Part shown: piece after piece, positions 1 to 12,055 of the stretch
How the letters are laid out: each line of letters begins with the position of its first letter
Numbering within the stretch: position 1 is the stretch's first letter
Source: Fratercula arctica
Lineage: Eukaryota; Chordata; Aves; Charadriiformes; Alcidae
DNA: 64,000 bases
Assembly: GCA_947846985.1 (NCBI GenBank)
Contig: CANTUZ010000004.1
Location: 57,141,672-57,205,671, forward strand
Reading direction: 5' to 3'
The notes under the pieces: model-generated
The model's input: the letters and a program-made list of their open reading frames with translations, nothing else
Database searches by the model: none
What the model was told of the DNA's origin: nothing
Translations under genes and position numbers: made by a program

Positions 1-1154
1 GTGCTGTGCTCCTGGCCTCATCCTAGTTTGCAGCCATTTCTCTTCTCCGTTAGAGCAGCCACAAGGCTGCAGGGGTTGCCTTTGGGCACAGCAGCTTCCC
101 AAGAAAGGTTGTGCTGAGTCCAGCCACCCCGTCTCTGACTCGCCCGACTGTCGTTCAGCTGGACCCAGGGATCTGCTTCCCTTACGGCAGTCCTGGCCAT
201 CTTTAGCAGCTCTGCGCTCTCCCCCACCAAGCTCTTTGTCCCGATGTTCTTGAAGGCAATTTCATTATGCAACTTTCCAAAGCTCTTGGGCAATCTGCTT
301 TCATTCTCCCGCTTTCCTTTCCTTATCAGTATTTATACTCTTAACTCCAGTACCTCATTCTTTACACATGGCATGTCCCTCTTTCTAATGCTTGATTACT
401 TTTTGCACTCACTTATTCAGAGTGACCTTTTTCACTCCTGGTGTATTTATCGCTAGATGGCTCTCATAACCCTTGGGCATATTGTCATTTATCTTTCAAC
501 CCGTTCAATTCCCTCTCCTTCCAATTCGTCTCTGCTCCGTATCCCTTTTGTTCCTTCAAATACTGTGCTGCTGAAAGCAAAGCACTTTAAATATTAAAAA
601 AAAAAAAGGAAATAATTAATTGTTGCCTAGCTGCTTCCCCACTATTATGTTTCCGGTGGTTGCATTTCCTTCGAGAAAGAACAGCCAGATGCTTTCAATA
701 TGAATGACTTAAACGTTAGATTGAGGAAAACAGCAGCAAGGCAAAAACTGGAGGATGACACAGCAGAGGGACAGCAGGGCTGCTGCCTTTGCCATCCAGC
801 TGCCAGTGCAATACATGGCACAGAAACATGAAACAGCATCAGGCCACATAGGATTCACCTCTCGTGTCTTCCCCAGGAGAAAACTAAGGCAAGAGTGGAT
901 TCATCCTACAGAGAGTCTGAACACAACTTCTGGACCTTAATAACCTGTGATGTTTTTGAAGCAAAGCTTCACAGAGTGGTGCAATCCTTAAATCCGGTCC
1001 TAACTTCTCCTCTCATGCACTAGGAAGGGAATTAGCTACACCCTAAATTGGAAACCATGTTGTTCAGTTCTTTAATACAGCTTGTTTATTTATATCTAGC
1101 TAAATCCACTGGTAACATGCTGCTTTTAAAGTCACTTCATGAAAAATGGACTAG
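1..1154. other. Unique noncoding DNA, no gene recognised
   Basis: The first 290 bases are less AT-rich than what follows and hold an open frame of 91 codons on the minus strand (293 down to 18) with a soluble-protein-like composition (for example AELLKMARTAVREAD). I recognise no family, and no convincing acceptor precedes it. Bases 300 to 560 are pyrimidine-rich on the plus strand. A short A-run lies near 596-608. Nothing else is identifiable. Confidence 0.5.
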
Positions 1155-1275
1155 ATCATAGAATCATAGAATGTATTGGGTTGGAAGGGACCTTTAAAGG
1201 TCATCTAGTCCAACCTCCATCTTTTGTGATGATCGACAAGCATCTTTTGGACCATAAGCAGAGCCCCAGAACCAA
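1155..1275 (-). repeat. CR1 retrotransposon 3'-end fragment
   Basis: The minus-strand copy starts with its tail, ATCATAGAATCATAGAATG on the plus strand. This is followed by the conserved block TTGGGTTGGAAGGGACC and then a TCATCTAGTCCAACCTCC motif, the hallmark of the CR1 3' untranslated region. The match is clear to about 1218. Beyond that a decayed extension can be followed to roughly 1275 (for example GCAGAGCCCC, which resembles the consensus CTCAGAGCCCC). The element is strongly 5'-truncated, as is usual for CR1, and carries no coding potential. Confidence 0.93.
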
Positions 1276-4200
1276 ACTTGTTGGCAGTTTTTGTGTCTTC
1301 AGTATTTTTCTGGCCATGTCAGACAATATTTTTTGAACGTCAGTTGCAATGGCTGACTACAGGATGGACTCCAAGAGCTGGAGATTTTCTCCCTTGTACA
1401 ATGAGTCAGTTAAATCAGCCTCTTTGTTCTGCACAGAAAGGTAAATGAAATTGCCTTTTCTTCCCACTTCAAGATATAACATAACGTGAACAGTCAGTTA
1501 CTAAGGATTTTCCTGCTCAACCAAGATGATAAAGGCAAAATGGAAGCTGTGACTGGGAGTAAAGTACCAACGCACTGTGTTGACTGAAGTGTGGCGCAGT
1601 AACCCATCCATTGCACAGAAAATGCATTTTCAGCACTGGTAAATGGCAATCTGAAAATATCCATCAGCCTGAATGTACTGTTACATATTTACTTAAGGAA
1701 GTTTAATCCCTGAAAGAAAGCCTTAAAAATAAGTCAGACAGCAAAACAAATATTCTTTCACAGTGACTGACATCCATCACCTGGATTTTAGTCTATTAGG
1801 GTAAAAATGTAAGGGTCAGTGGAGAACATACCCACATTTCAACATCTGGCCAGGTCACAAAATGGTTCTACAATTCCCTACCTAGAAAAACAGCTGTACT
1901 TACATGACAATTTGTTGCCACCAAACACTGGTCCTACTGAGCAGGCAAGGCAATCCAAAAGTCCTACCGCTCCACAGCTCTCCTTTTCCATTTCAGGAGG
2001 TGAAGAGCACACTTTACGTCCTCCCAGCCCTGGCAGAAAAGCTCGGCACCTCTTCCTGCCTGCAGGCAATATTTGAGAGGCTTTCTGTGCTTAAATTAAG
2101 CAACACAGGTTAGTGTAAGCCTCTTGAGTTCTGTTTCTGCTTCTGCTGGGCTCATGCTAGCTGACCTTCATGAAACATTGAGTCCTGAATTTAGCACTCC
2201 AGCACCATGGGCCCCTCACAGGGCTCTGGTTTCAGGCTGCTTGCAGACTCAGGCATGCACCAGCTTGCAATTACATTCCTCTTGCCAGGTTTTGCCTTGC
2301 CACTATAGCTGATAGAAACTTGTATTTCATTATGAATAGAACTTCAAATAGTGATCTAATCTGAGCCAGCGCTTTAAGCAAGGGCTTGTAGTACCTGTAG
2401 TTTAACCAGCAGAGACAGCTGTGTAACATGCAGGCAGCAGCAAGTCCTGCGGCTGTTAGTCCCACTTTCCTGCTTTTACTCTAATATAACAGTTTCTTTT
2501 ACCCTAATATAGCTACAATTGGACAGCAACAGAGGGGAATTCACATGACATTCCCCCTAAAGCATAATAAACAATAACGTGCTACAGACTTCATTGGACT
2601 GCAACTGTGTATGAAGTATTTCAGCAATTCTATAAATATAGTTATTTGTCGCTTTTTTTTGCCCTTCTCATTTAATGAGCATTTTGCCCTTTTCATATAT
2701 TTGGGTTGGATCAGAAGTGTTAAAGTCCTCTACTGTGTTTCAATGTCTAAAATAACACAGTGCAAGAAAAGTACCAGTGTAAAATAATGAAATATTAATA
2801 CCCTGTTTGGAAACTGTGTGATCCAATCAGCACTGCACTCATCTATTGAGTTACATGCAAAGAATCTGGCATCCCCAGATGAACTTGTTTCATTTTCTGA
2901 GCATGTCCTGACTTCTTTTTTGGGGACAGAAATTATAACCCATCAACATCCATTGCTTTTGGCCATGGTCTGATGAGGTAGGTTAGCCTAACAGAGAAAC
3001 TGTCATGCTTTTCCTTCTGTATGGTTGTTCCTTTGCTCTTCATAAACTTTCTTGGACTCTCCAACTAGCTTTATTCAGCTATTGCTTTATTTCTAGGTAA
3101 AAAAATATTGTGTGTTAGAGAAGAAACAGGAAATACTATTAAGAAGTGGTCCCTCAGAGTCAAAAGAGGGGACTAAATTCAGGAGCCCATGTGAGTGACC
3201 CTGTTTTGGCTGCAGCCAGAACCAACCATCGCTCCAAGGACTCAGGAGCAGCTGGTTAGCTCACAGCCCCTTTGGTGACCAAGTCTCTGATTCTGGTACC
3301 TAAATGGAGAGGCAGAAGCCCAACTGGAATTAACTCCAGGGCCATCAGTTCCTATGGTTCAGCGTGACACCCACACACTTGTCTTCCCAGGACCTCACAC
3401 GGGCTCTGGTATGAGACATGTTTCCCACTGCAGCTTCTGGTGATGTGTTTTGCTGTCATGCGACTGCACGTCCAAGCCCACCCTCATGATATAACCTGAC
3501 ACTGGACAGGCAAAAGCTCAAGGAAAATTAATTTGCATGTTAAAGATTCCTAATGGTAGAAGAAGCAAACTACAGATAATCCATCCTTGTATCCAAAACA
3601 CCCACCAAACATACCAGGTTTCCTCGTCTTCAGGGAAAAACCCCTGGATCATAAGGGCTGAGTGTGGCAGGTGCAAGGGTATAAGAACAGTGGCAAAGCA
3701 GTGGTTAAAACCGGGATTTGAAGCCACTCAAGTTTCAGAAGTTGGAGGACTTTCATATGTGTTTTAAATGTAAACTTACTTAGGAATTCCCAGACTAATT
3801 TTTATAGGTTGAATTATTTAGAAAACACTGTTTCCTCTCAAGGATTCTTCCCTTAGGTAATTGATAAATATTTATAACTCAGATTCCCTCTTAATGAAGA
3901 TTTTTGCCTGGGAATAACAATTAAGAGTCTTTGTCAAAATCCCAAGTTGAAAATAACTGTCATTCAAATGTTATTGTTTTTGAGCATGTGTAAAATATTG
4001 CCTTCCAAGATCCAAGGAAAAATCTTTGTTGGCAAGTTGTTTGAAACAATGCCTAACTAAATGTGAAGGGGCTTGTCTTAACAGCATACCAATGAGGTGT
4101 AACTGGCAATCAGGTGTGACTTGTTTAACAAATTAACAATATGTTTCTCTAATAGGAAATTTGTTGCTCCATATTCAGCATTCAAGATTTGCAGCTACTT

Positions 4201-5168
4201 AAAAAATCTACAGAGGCTTTCAACATAATTAAGGTTAAATTTACTTTGAAATTCATGACGGCCATATAAAAGCAAACTAGCAATATTGTACATCTGGAAA
4301 ATCAGGCTTCCATAAATTCTTAAAGTCGTTTGTTAAGGGTAACTCATTTGCACCTAAAGAAGAAATGAGAATTCATCAAACTATCAGTAGCAGCTGTACT
4401 TAATTCTGAGGTTTTTGTGTTAAAAAATCAGATGTCTTAACCTTATTCTTATTTGATTTGTAAATATTTCTGAAGACAAGAGGAAGAGGAATTTGAGGTT
4501 ATACAGATAATCACAATTCATTCCGTGTTAAGCTACTGATCTGTTCCTGTTTGCTAATTCCACAAATTATGGCAGCATTTACCAACATGCTGCAAGTGGC
4601 CATTTCTGAACAAGTTTCTCCTAATCATGAATTTCTGCGCTTATCCAGAGCAGTAAACAGACTACTCTCCCCCTCCATCCAAGCAGCTGAAATGTGATGG
4701 CCTCTGTGTCAACAGGTTACCTGTTTCCATAGCCTGCACCTGCTCCAAAGTATCCCAAAGCTGCAGAAATATTTGATGAAGAACCATAGACTGGAAGAGC
4801 TTTTCATGGATGCTTGTTACTTTACAAGTCCTGAAAAATGCTTTTGTTGTTCTTGCTGCCACTGTTGCTTTATCCACAAACATCTGTATGCTATACGATG
4901 TTGAAAAATACATAAATACACTTCATCTCTTTTTCACAAAGATGGTTATTATATGGTATACATCTAAACATGTTTAAAGAAAACATGAAAAGTGTTCATA
5001 AAACACACCCATAAAAGACCATCTTCAAACTCTAATTTCCAAACCTACCAGTGTTACCTTTCATCCTTTTGCTTAGCAAAAATACCAGTCCAAATGGATG
5101 TAGATCTCTGAAAAAGCCACCTCCATTTCAACATCTGCTTTACTTTTTTATAGATAAAGCTTATAAAA

Positions 5169-5203
5169 ATTCTTTGAAAAATCTTTGAAAAATTCTTTGA
5201 AAA
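5169..5203. repeat. Short tandem repeat, about 12-bp unit, 3 copies
   Basis: Three consecutive units read ATTCTTTGAAAA, ATCTTTGAAAA and ATTCTTTGAAAA. The middle copy has lost one T. This is a minor local tandem duplication with no sign of function. Confidence 0.85.
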
Positions 5204-6074
5204 TGAATAACCAAAAGAAACTGAAAGTAAACCCAACTTGGGAGCGCACCATCATAATGGACCTCCTGGAGGATACTTGGGGAGGATTTTTGGAGAGGAG
5301 ACAATTTCTGATGAAGTACTCTAAATGCATCCTTTACAGGACAGGAAAGTCTTGTAAAAGCATTTCTATTAGTGATCATTTAAAATTTGTTAGTCTTACC
5401 ATGGAAAATCACAGACTTGTAAAGGAATTCAGCCCCTCCTCTGGGCTGTCTGGGTTTTTTTTCCCTGATGATTTGTACTTCTAAATCTCCTAAGCAACAA
5501 GCCAGCTACAACTTCCTTTGAGAGACTATTCTCACTCTAAATTTATTTTTTGTTTATAGTCTGAATTTTTTTCATGAGATGTATCCTAAATATTCCTCTC
5601 CCTTGCTGAACAGAAACCCTCCCTTTTCTGCTTTTTTCCCCTCTGTTTACCTGCAGATTCCCACTCTCCATAGCACCTTGATTCCTTCTACCTTTCCCCA
5701 TAACGTCTCTCCTCGGTGCTCTTCAAATCCTTTTCAGCTCTTCGGTATCACTACGGGGACTGGGCTCATCTCACTTATCTTAGAATAGCTGAAGCCTTAA
5801 TGATCAGCTAAAACAAGACCCCTGTGTTAAAGGCAGTAAAAATTAGATGAGTTAATCCCAGCACAGGTGATCAGAAAGGATCACAACATCAGCAGTACGG
5901 TAGCCTGCTTCCCTGTTTTAGTAAGAATTAACATGATATGCTTAGTTTACGTTGAAGAATCCTGTATGTCACAATACACTTAATAACAGCTTTGGTTTCT
6001 GTGGTGGCTTTTTTTCAGAGGAGAGTGAAAGATCATATAATTACCTCATTGGCCCAGAATCAAACATTTGCAGG

Positions 6075-6094
6075 AAAAAAAAAAAAAAAAAAAA
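6075..6094. repeat. Poly(A) run of 20
   Basis: An uninterrupted run of 20 adenines follows GCAGG and precedes GAATTG. There is no recognisable retroposed gene upstream and no obvious target-site duplication, so it is listed only as a homopolymer. It probably varies in length between individuals. Confidence 0.9.
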
Positions 6095-6430
6095 GAATTG
6101 TAGGAAGCGTGGCCAATTTTTTAGCTTTTCAACAAAACCAGAGAAATTAATATTTATCAGACATTTCACTAAGAGTCACAAGAGCTTTCTGTTAAACTCA
6201 ACAAAATTTGAAGGGTTCTTCGTATTTAGGTTATCATATGAATGTATCATAAAATGCATGCAGCATAATGCCCATTTTACTTTCTTTTAAGTCATCTTTC
6301 TTCAATTTGAGATGTTATATTTTTTGCAAGATAATTTTTAAAGCCAAATTCCATGATGGTGAAAGCAACATGGACTGAAACCAAAACATTTATGTCTTAT
6401 CATAAAGCCAAAGACAACGTACCACATTCT

Positions 6431-6526
6431 CCTGTTTTTGATTCCAGCAATGAGTGATGAAAGTTTACGGGGACATAGCATAGCAGAATACCTAGCACTG
6501 TAAATAAAAAGGTAATACTTAGGCAC
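6431..6526. repeat. Duplicated 97-bp segment, copy 1
   Basis: This segment matches 9431-9528 in the same orientation at roughly 89% identity (about 11 differences by eye). Shared cores include GATTCCAGCAATGAGTG, CATAGCATAGCAGAATACC and TAGGCAC. The match stops sharply on the right after TAGGCAC. To the left a weaker resemblance may continue to about 6381 (an AAAACATTT motif is shared). It does not match CR1 as I know it. It may be a copy of an unidentified interspersed element or an old local duplication. Confidence 0.8.
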
Positions 6527-9430
6527 GTTCCTATTGTTAAAGAATATTATTGTATTTAATCCACACATACAAATAACAAATCTGAAACCATTTGAAATAT
6601 TTTTTATAAGAAAAGGGAAGTTGTCCCTAGGATTCATTTTCATAGAAAAAAACCACTTTTATTATAAACCATATGAAATATCCTGAGCAAAGCCAGTCAC
6701 TGCAGGTTCTTTTGGTATGGAAAAGAAAAAGGCTTATTCTAACCCAATGAACATCTATCAGAGTTGAAATCATATCATAAGTTATGAAGTCCTACTGTTC
6801 CTGCTAAGTGTGGGAGGTCGTCTAATTGCATTGTTCTACTCATGCTATTAACTTTTATGAACTTAAGACCAAGTTTGGCTTTCAGGTATATTCGGGTAAC
6901 TCCAATGACATCTGGGAGAGCTCTACAAATAAAAGACAAGCTTTTAGTCTGATCACTGATTTCTGACCATATTGCCATATCTGTCTCAAAAACTCAACCA
7001 CAGGGGAGGTTAGGCAAGTCCATACAGAGAAAGACACATAGATTTGTAGATAAATATGTTTCTTAGAACTCCTGAGTGTCAGACTCACACAACCAAGACG
7101 TTCTGGAGCTCTTGGCCTGAAGAGGTCCAAATCCAGTAAATGTTGAGTGTCCTGCTCGTCCACTGCAATGATGTCCCGTCAGTCCCAGAGGTGGCCACAT
7201 CAGTCAGCAGGAACTGAGCACCTCTCTGCCCACCAAAGCAGATGTGAGATGGTGATTCTCAGATAATTGTGAAAACTAAAAACCAGAGAGCCCCTTTTTG
7301 GTCATTTGCTACATCCCAATAGCACTACTGGAGCTCAAACGACAGGGGAAACATCTGTCGCAATACATTTAACCTATGAAAGTGGAACAAACTCGGTGAT
7401 ACATTTTAAATTCCTTAGAATAATAGTTCTCTGCTTAGCTATATAGTTTTTTGTTTTTCAAGCCTTGATCCCCAAAGACGTGCTCTGTAGCTCCAGACTT
7501 ACATTGTCTTGGCAGATACGTACGGACAAAGTTTTGTGTAATGTTATGCCCTGTAATTTTTAGGGCCAGTGCCATATAATCATTGAGATACAAATGCCAT
7601 ATATACTCAGGGAGGAAGATGTGTGTATACGTATACACGTGTATACGTATACACATATATACGTATGTCTGTAATGTAATCACAATATAATAAAGATTTT
7701 AATTTAAAAAATGAAAAAGGTTTTAATAAAGTTTTGTACTCTCTAGTCTCCCTATGTAGTTCCTCTCTATGTATTTGTGTGAATAGAAGAATAAAGCACA
7801 GCTACTGTGTTTACTCTGGAGGTCTCATTATGCAAAGTAAAAATCTAAATTAATAAAAATGTTTTGCAAAACATGCCAGAGGTCATCTCCAAGTAGCCAG
7901 TATTGAGACTACAATGCCAGATTAATACTCAGGCCAAACGGTTCAATTCTGCAAGGTTGTCAAAGGTTTCTGAAGTCATATATTAATCAATCATTACACG
8001 TTTCAGATAGATAGAAGATGGTTCTCCCCAGAAATACTGCATATGGGAAATCCCATAGAAAGCCATATGGCAAGTCAACGGGATCATGGAGGCCTCATGA
8101 GTCCCTAGGTACAGTAACAAAAGGGCTTACACTGTAAAATTTGAATGACCTAGCATCATGAGAGGGAACAATTTATTTGAAGAAGGTATCTGCCCACTGA
8201 CCACTGCAATTCTCTCTGTTATGACTGTGATATTGCCTGGGTTTTACACTCTTTTCAGCCCATAGCATTTACACTGCTCTGCTTTTAAAAATCCAAAACC
8301 CGATTTGCTATGGAAAAGACAGAGGAGCCTGAAAACTGAACTGACCATTTCTGCCTTCATCACAGCAGAGAACGTGTCAACTGAGAAATGCAGAGCATGC
8401 TGGTAGAAGACAAGATGTTAGTAATGAGCCAAATGAGTCCCTGGTGTGACTTCACTCACTTCGTTAGAGTTCTCCCCAGGATAAATTTGTCCCAGCATAC
8501 TGAAGACTCTAAAAATTTTGAGCTGAAGAGAATAGCAGTACATGGGAAAATGACAATCCTTCCCCGAATATTTAAACTGGATTGTTAAGCCAGTGAATCT
8601 GATTCCAAATTATGTTTGCAGCGTGTTTTTGATACTGTCTCTTGAATCACTTTTACAGTTCCAGAAAGTGTTGCATGATCCAGCCAGCAACACGGCGCAT
8701 TAATAAGCAATGAGCTATGCAGTCCTGTCAAAACAAGCTCATTAGTAAGTTGGCTGCTGGGTTTTTGCAACCACTAGCTAAACTTCGGCAATATAAACAG
8801 GGGCACCTACAGGGAGGTCCCACAAGCGCTGTCTGTACTTTAAAAGATTTAAGGACTTATTTTTAAACATATAAATAGGACCCAGCATCAATTTTCAGCA
8901 GTGCAAGTACAAAATAATTGTCCAAAAGCCTCGCAAAAGCTTTATTGTAATGATTAGGTAGAAAGTTTCTTCTCATGTGATAAAAAAAAATATCCCGTAA
9001 TATAAAGCAAAAATGATGCTTCCTGATATATTGTTAGGCTCATAAAACCTGACTTGAGTTTTTCAGGACTGTAAACAAAGTAAGGCACTTTGATGCTGTG
9101 ATGATTGGATGGTAATTAGAGGGCCACACAAGTTCATAATATATACAAACAGCATAATACATTAAAAGTCCCTGTTTATGAATAGCTCACTGATCGCTTC
9201 TCCAGTGAGCTTGGAGTGAGCTTCAACCAAACTTCTCCGTGAAAATTAAAGGGTACTGTGCCCAGCACTTCTTTGCAAGCCTGCAAGGATGCACTCAGGC
9301 TACCCTGGGCAAACACTAGTGAGTTCCATCAGATACTTCAGGTAACAAAGAGAACTGCTAGAAATGCCTAAAACATTTGAGTCTAAATAAATACTTTCCA
9401 TGGCAGAAGTTCTGAATGTATTTATTTGTC
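6527..9430. other. AT-rich unique DNA, no gene recognised
   Basis: It contains a perfect palindrome within an alternating purine-pyrimidine tract near 7.64 kb, and otherwise short open frames only (93 codons at most). Around 7932-7965 the text GGCCAAACGGTTCAATTCTGC faintly resembles an ancient amniote interspersed repeat, but too weakly to annotate. Confidence 0.5.
7619..7668. repeat. Alternating purine-pyrimidine tract with 34-bp perfect palindrome
   Basis: All 50 bases alternate strictly between purine and pyrimidine. Inside, 7622-7655 is a perfect inverted repeat centred on CACGTG, built from GTGTATACGTATACAC half-sites. Tracts of this kind can adopt left-handed Z-DNA or extrude as cruciforms under negative supercoiling, which is established for similar sequences. 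A role here is inference only. The origin is probably a (TG/CA)-(TATACG) microsatellite. Confidence 0.9.
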
Positions 9431-9528
9431 CTTGTCTTCTGATTCCAGCAATGAGTGCTGAAAGTTTACAGGGGGCATAGCATAGCAGAATACCTAGCAG
9501 TATAAACAAAAGGGTAATGCTTAGGCAC
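9431..9528. repeat. Duplicated 97-bp segment, copy 2
   Basis: Second member of the direct pair with 6431-6526, about 3 kb away. The right boundary falls at TTAGGCAC, after which this copy runs into an AT-rich microsatellite (ATATATACACTTATATGCATATATACATGCATAT, 9529-9562) and copy 1 does not. A possible leftward extension reaches about 9369. No terminal inverted repeats or target-site duplications could be made out by eye. Confidence 0.8.
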
Positions 9529-9562
9529 ATATATACACTTATATGCATATATACATGCATAT
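9529..9562. repeat. AT-rich dinucleotide-like microsatellite
   Basis: Imperfect (AT)/(AC) repeats with interspersed TATGCATATA motifs lie directly next to the right end of the duplicated segment. This is where the two copies cease to match, so the microsatellite may have seeded or masked the boundary. Confidence 0.75.
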
Positions 9563-9798
9563 TTTTAAAATCCCTTTATGCTTGATGAAAGTCGTTAAAT
9601 TTTATCCATTTATCACCAGCCTGGGAACTGCAGAGGCTGCAGTTATCCCACTCAGAGGCAGCATCCACACCACTTTCTCACCATCTGCATCTAAGAGTAG
9701 AATCCCAAGTGTTTCGACATCACCAGTGACCAGCAGTAACCTGGATGGCTTTTGAAACTGCCTGCTTGGCCAGGAGGAGAGGCGAGCATTTTTCTCAC

Positions 9799-9873
9799 CT
9801 GCAGACTCTGCCCGCCCAGCCGCAGCCTTTGCCACCCGAAAGCTGCAGTGCCAGTGCTCCACCTACAACACAT
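9799..9873 (-). other. Exon-like block (minus strand alternative)
   Basis: On the minus strand an acceptor (AGCTCTTCTTTCCAG) is followed by ATG and 25 open codons (MCCRWSTGTAAFGWQRLRLG and onward), then a strong donor, CTGCAG|GTGAGAAAA. The length, 75 bp, is a multiple of three. It overlaps the plus-strand candidate at 9805-9911, and both can hardly be coding. The adjacent minus-strand open frame 9862-9602 is 86 codons long. Confidence 0.18.
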
Positions 9874-9911
9874 CTGGAAAGAAGAGCTCTTTCACAATGT
9901 CATCTCCACTG
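9805..9911 (+). other. Exon-like block (plus strand), function unknown
   Basis: The block is preceded by a good 3' splice site (TTTTTCTCACCTGCAG) and followed by a near-consensus 5' splice site (ACTG|GTAAGTACC). It is more GC-rich than its surroundings and open in all three plus frames. In the frame ending on a complete codon it reads SARPAAAFATRKLQCQCSTY and then NTSGKKSSFTMSSPL, which is plausible secreted or low-complexity protein but matches no family that I know. The same DNA also carries a credible exon on the minus strand (9873-9799), so the strand is undecided. It could be coding, a long noncoding RNA exon or chance. Confidence 0.25.
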
Positions 9912-10190
9912 GTAAGTACCTTGCCATGAGGATGTGGTATCTGTGCTCTGTGAGCAGATGTAACTTTTCTGAATGCATTACCTTTAACCTGTGAAGCTCT
10001 AATTAGTTTGTTATCCACCTTCTGTGGAAATCACGCCCCTCCATGAAAGAAACACTGCTTCAGCCTCAGTACTTCCATTGCATATGTCAGAATGCAACGT
10101 TTTTCATATATGGACACCTGTCTGCAATAAGAACACATTGGTGTCTGTAACTAATGGATTCGAGTTCATCACCAGCGCCCTTTTCCACAC

Positions 10191-10210
10191 CATGCTTCTG
10201 CAGAAGCATG
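10191..10210. repeat. Perfect 20-bp palindrome
   Basis: CATGCTTCTG is followed immediately by its reverse complement CAGAAGCATG. There is no spacer, so the motif is symmetric on both strands. It contains a PstI-type CTGCAG centre. A perfect dyad of this length may be a dimeric protein-binding site or chance. Confidence 0.85.
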
Positions 10211-12055
10211 TCCACATAAGGACCGCTGCGACGAGAACAGGTGAAAATCAGCATCGGCAGAGGACAGACTCTGTCCTTATATCTAAATGCATACTATAGG
10301 TTTGTGTCTACTTCCTAGGACAGTTAGCTGTAGAAAAAGGAACTGGGCCCTTTCATTTTCACTGAAGTAATCGGGTTCAGAAGTAGCAATATTCACTTTA
10401 AAACCAGAAATTAAAAGCGCCCTTTTGAGAAAGACTGTGACTATTAATACTACTCTCTAACTGCAGTCCTTGCTGTAATACTGTGATGCCAGCAGTTTTT
10501 ATCCAACGGCCAAACTGTGTAAATGTATATATATATTTTTTCAATGGCTAGTAGTATAAAACCTTGTATTTTGTTCTATTATGTAAACTTTCCCATTCAG
10601 GTGACAGGCAATTTATTGCAGCACTTCAATGGATTGTAATGGCTGTAGTAACTGTGCAGTTAAGTGCTGTTTTTAAAAAGTAGAACTGGCAAAATATTTA
10701 ATGAAGCATTTGGCTTTCTGTGCGACGAGATGAGAGCACCCTGTTGTATGCCAAATCAATCTGATTTTGCACAATATATCCATTCAAGCAGCAATTCTGG
10801 AGGCTGGAGAGCCAGAGGAGCTGAGAGACTAGATTTTCTAGGCTGCAGAGAAAATACTACTTCCAGATGTAATTTCCAAGTACTAAGAAGTGCCATTTAC
10901 TCTGGGAGACATGGATTTGCAGCAAGATTTAGACAAATTCTGTGGAAGCTCTTCAATCTTTGCTGAAAGTCGGCAAGAATTTTCTTCAATGTTACTGCTG
11001 CTACTATAGGTTTAACACTGTAATATCAATATTTAACACTGCTAATCCCCTAGAAAATGTATATACTGCAATCATACTCTACAAGGTGAGACACAGATCA
11101 GGTAACTGCTGAGAATGGGCAGCTAATCAGCTAATTCCACATTACGTGTGCAAAAGTCACGCAAAGATTTTTTAATTTATTTTATTCTTTGAGGTGGGAG
11201 TGTTTTGTTGTTGCCTAATGCTTCTTTTTGGCCAGTTTCAACTCCATGTTCAATTTCAAGGCAATTCATTTCTATGCATTTCAAGAGTACAGAACTTGAC
11301 AGGGGAGATCTTTCATCTAGTGTCATTAAGGAAAATATTACAATTATCACTTCATCCAGACACCAAAAATCCTCTGTAAATTTCTGCCATAAAGCTGTAA
11401 GAAAGAGCAGAGCATCATTAAACTCTTAGCACATACCATTCTAGTGAAGTAAGAGCTGATCCCAGTGGGTCCTGGATCCCACAATTATCTCACATTTCTG
11501 GCCCTGAAAAATCAGCTCAGGGCAGCCTTTCTTCAAGTTTCTTCACACCAGACTTCACTGCGTATTGTAGATGTGGCTGGAAATCACTTGCAGAGTTCAA
11601 AAAAATCTGCTCTGCTGGGTGGAAAAGAAAAGCGAGAAGGCAGTTGAGCTCTGACATTGCCATGTTCTCATTCTGAGAATGGAGTAATAAACTACTGGTT
11701 TTAGAGGCACCACTGTTGTCACCTGCAAAGTTAGCAGTACTTTTATCACCCTCAGAAGTCTCTCTTTGGCCAAACAATTATTAAATGATGTCATGGGATT
11801 CATATTTTTAGATGGTGTCTCAATCCCTTCTGTAATGCTGGAAAATCTTCGTGATACCATCACTCAAACTGGAAACATTCAGAGGCTGAAGGCTAAGAGG
11901 AACAAACCTCCACAGCTTGAAATGAAAAGTTAGCCTCTGCTGCCAATGGAGCAAGCAGCTCCATGTCCTCTGGCTGTCGAGCACTGAGCAGGCTAGGCAG
12001 GGGACAACATGGCAATCTAGAAGAATTATTATGGAAATTTAGAAACCCTTTCTAG

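Larger units (their letters stand above)
1276..6430. other. AT-rich unique DNA without a recognisable gene
   Basis: No open frame here exceeds 112 codons, and that one (5952-6290, plus) runs through a 20-base A-run and reads as lysines, so it is not credible. Local features are a small tandem repeat at 5169-5203, a pyrimidine-rich plus strand at 5580-5730 and the A-run at 6075-6094. I see no transposon or splice-bounded coding block. Confidence 0.5.

Noticed and set aside
5952..6290. 112-codon plus-strand frame
   Set aside because: It runs through the 20-base A-run, giving poly-lysine, and has no recognised homology or splice context.
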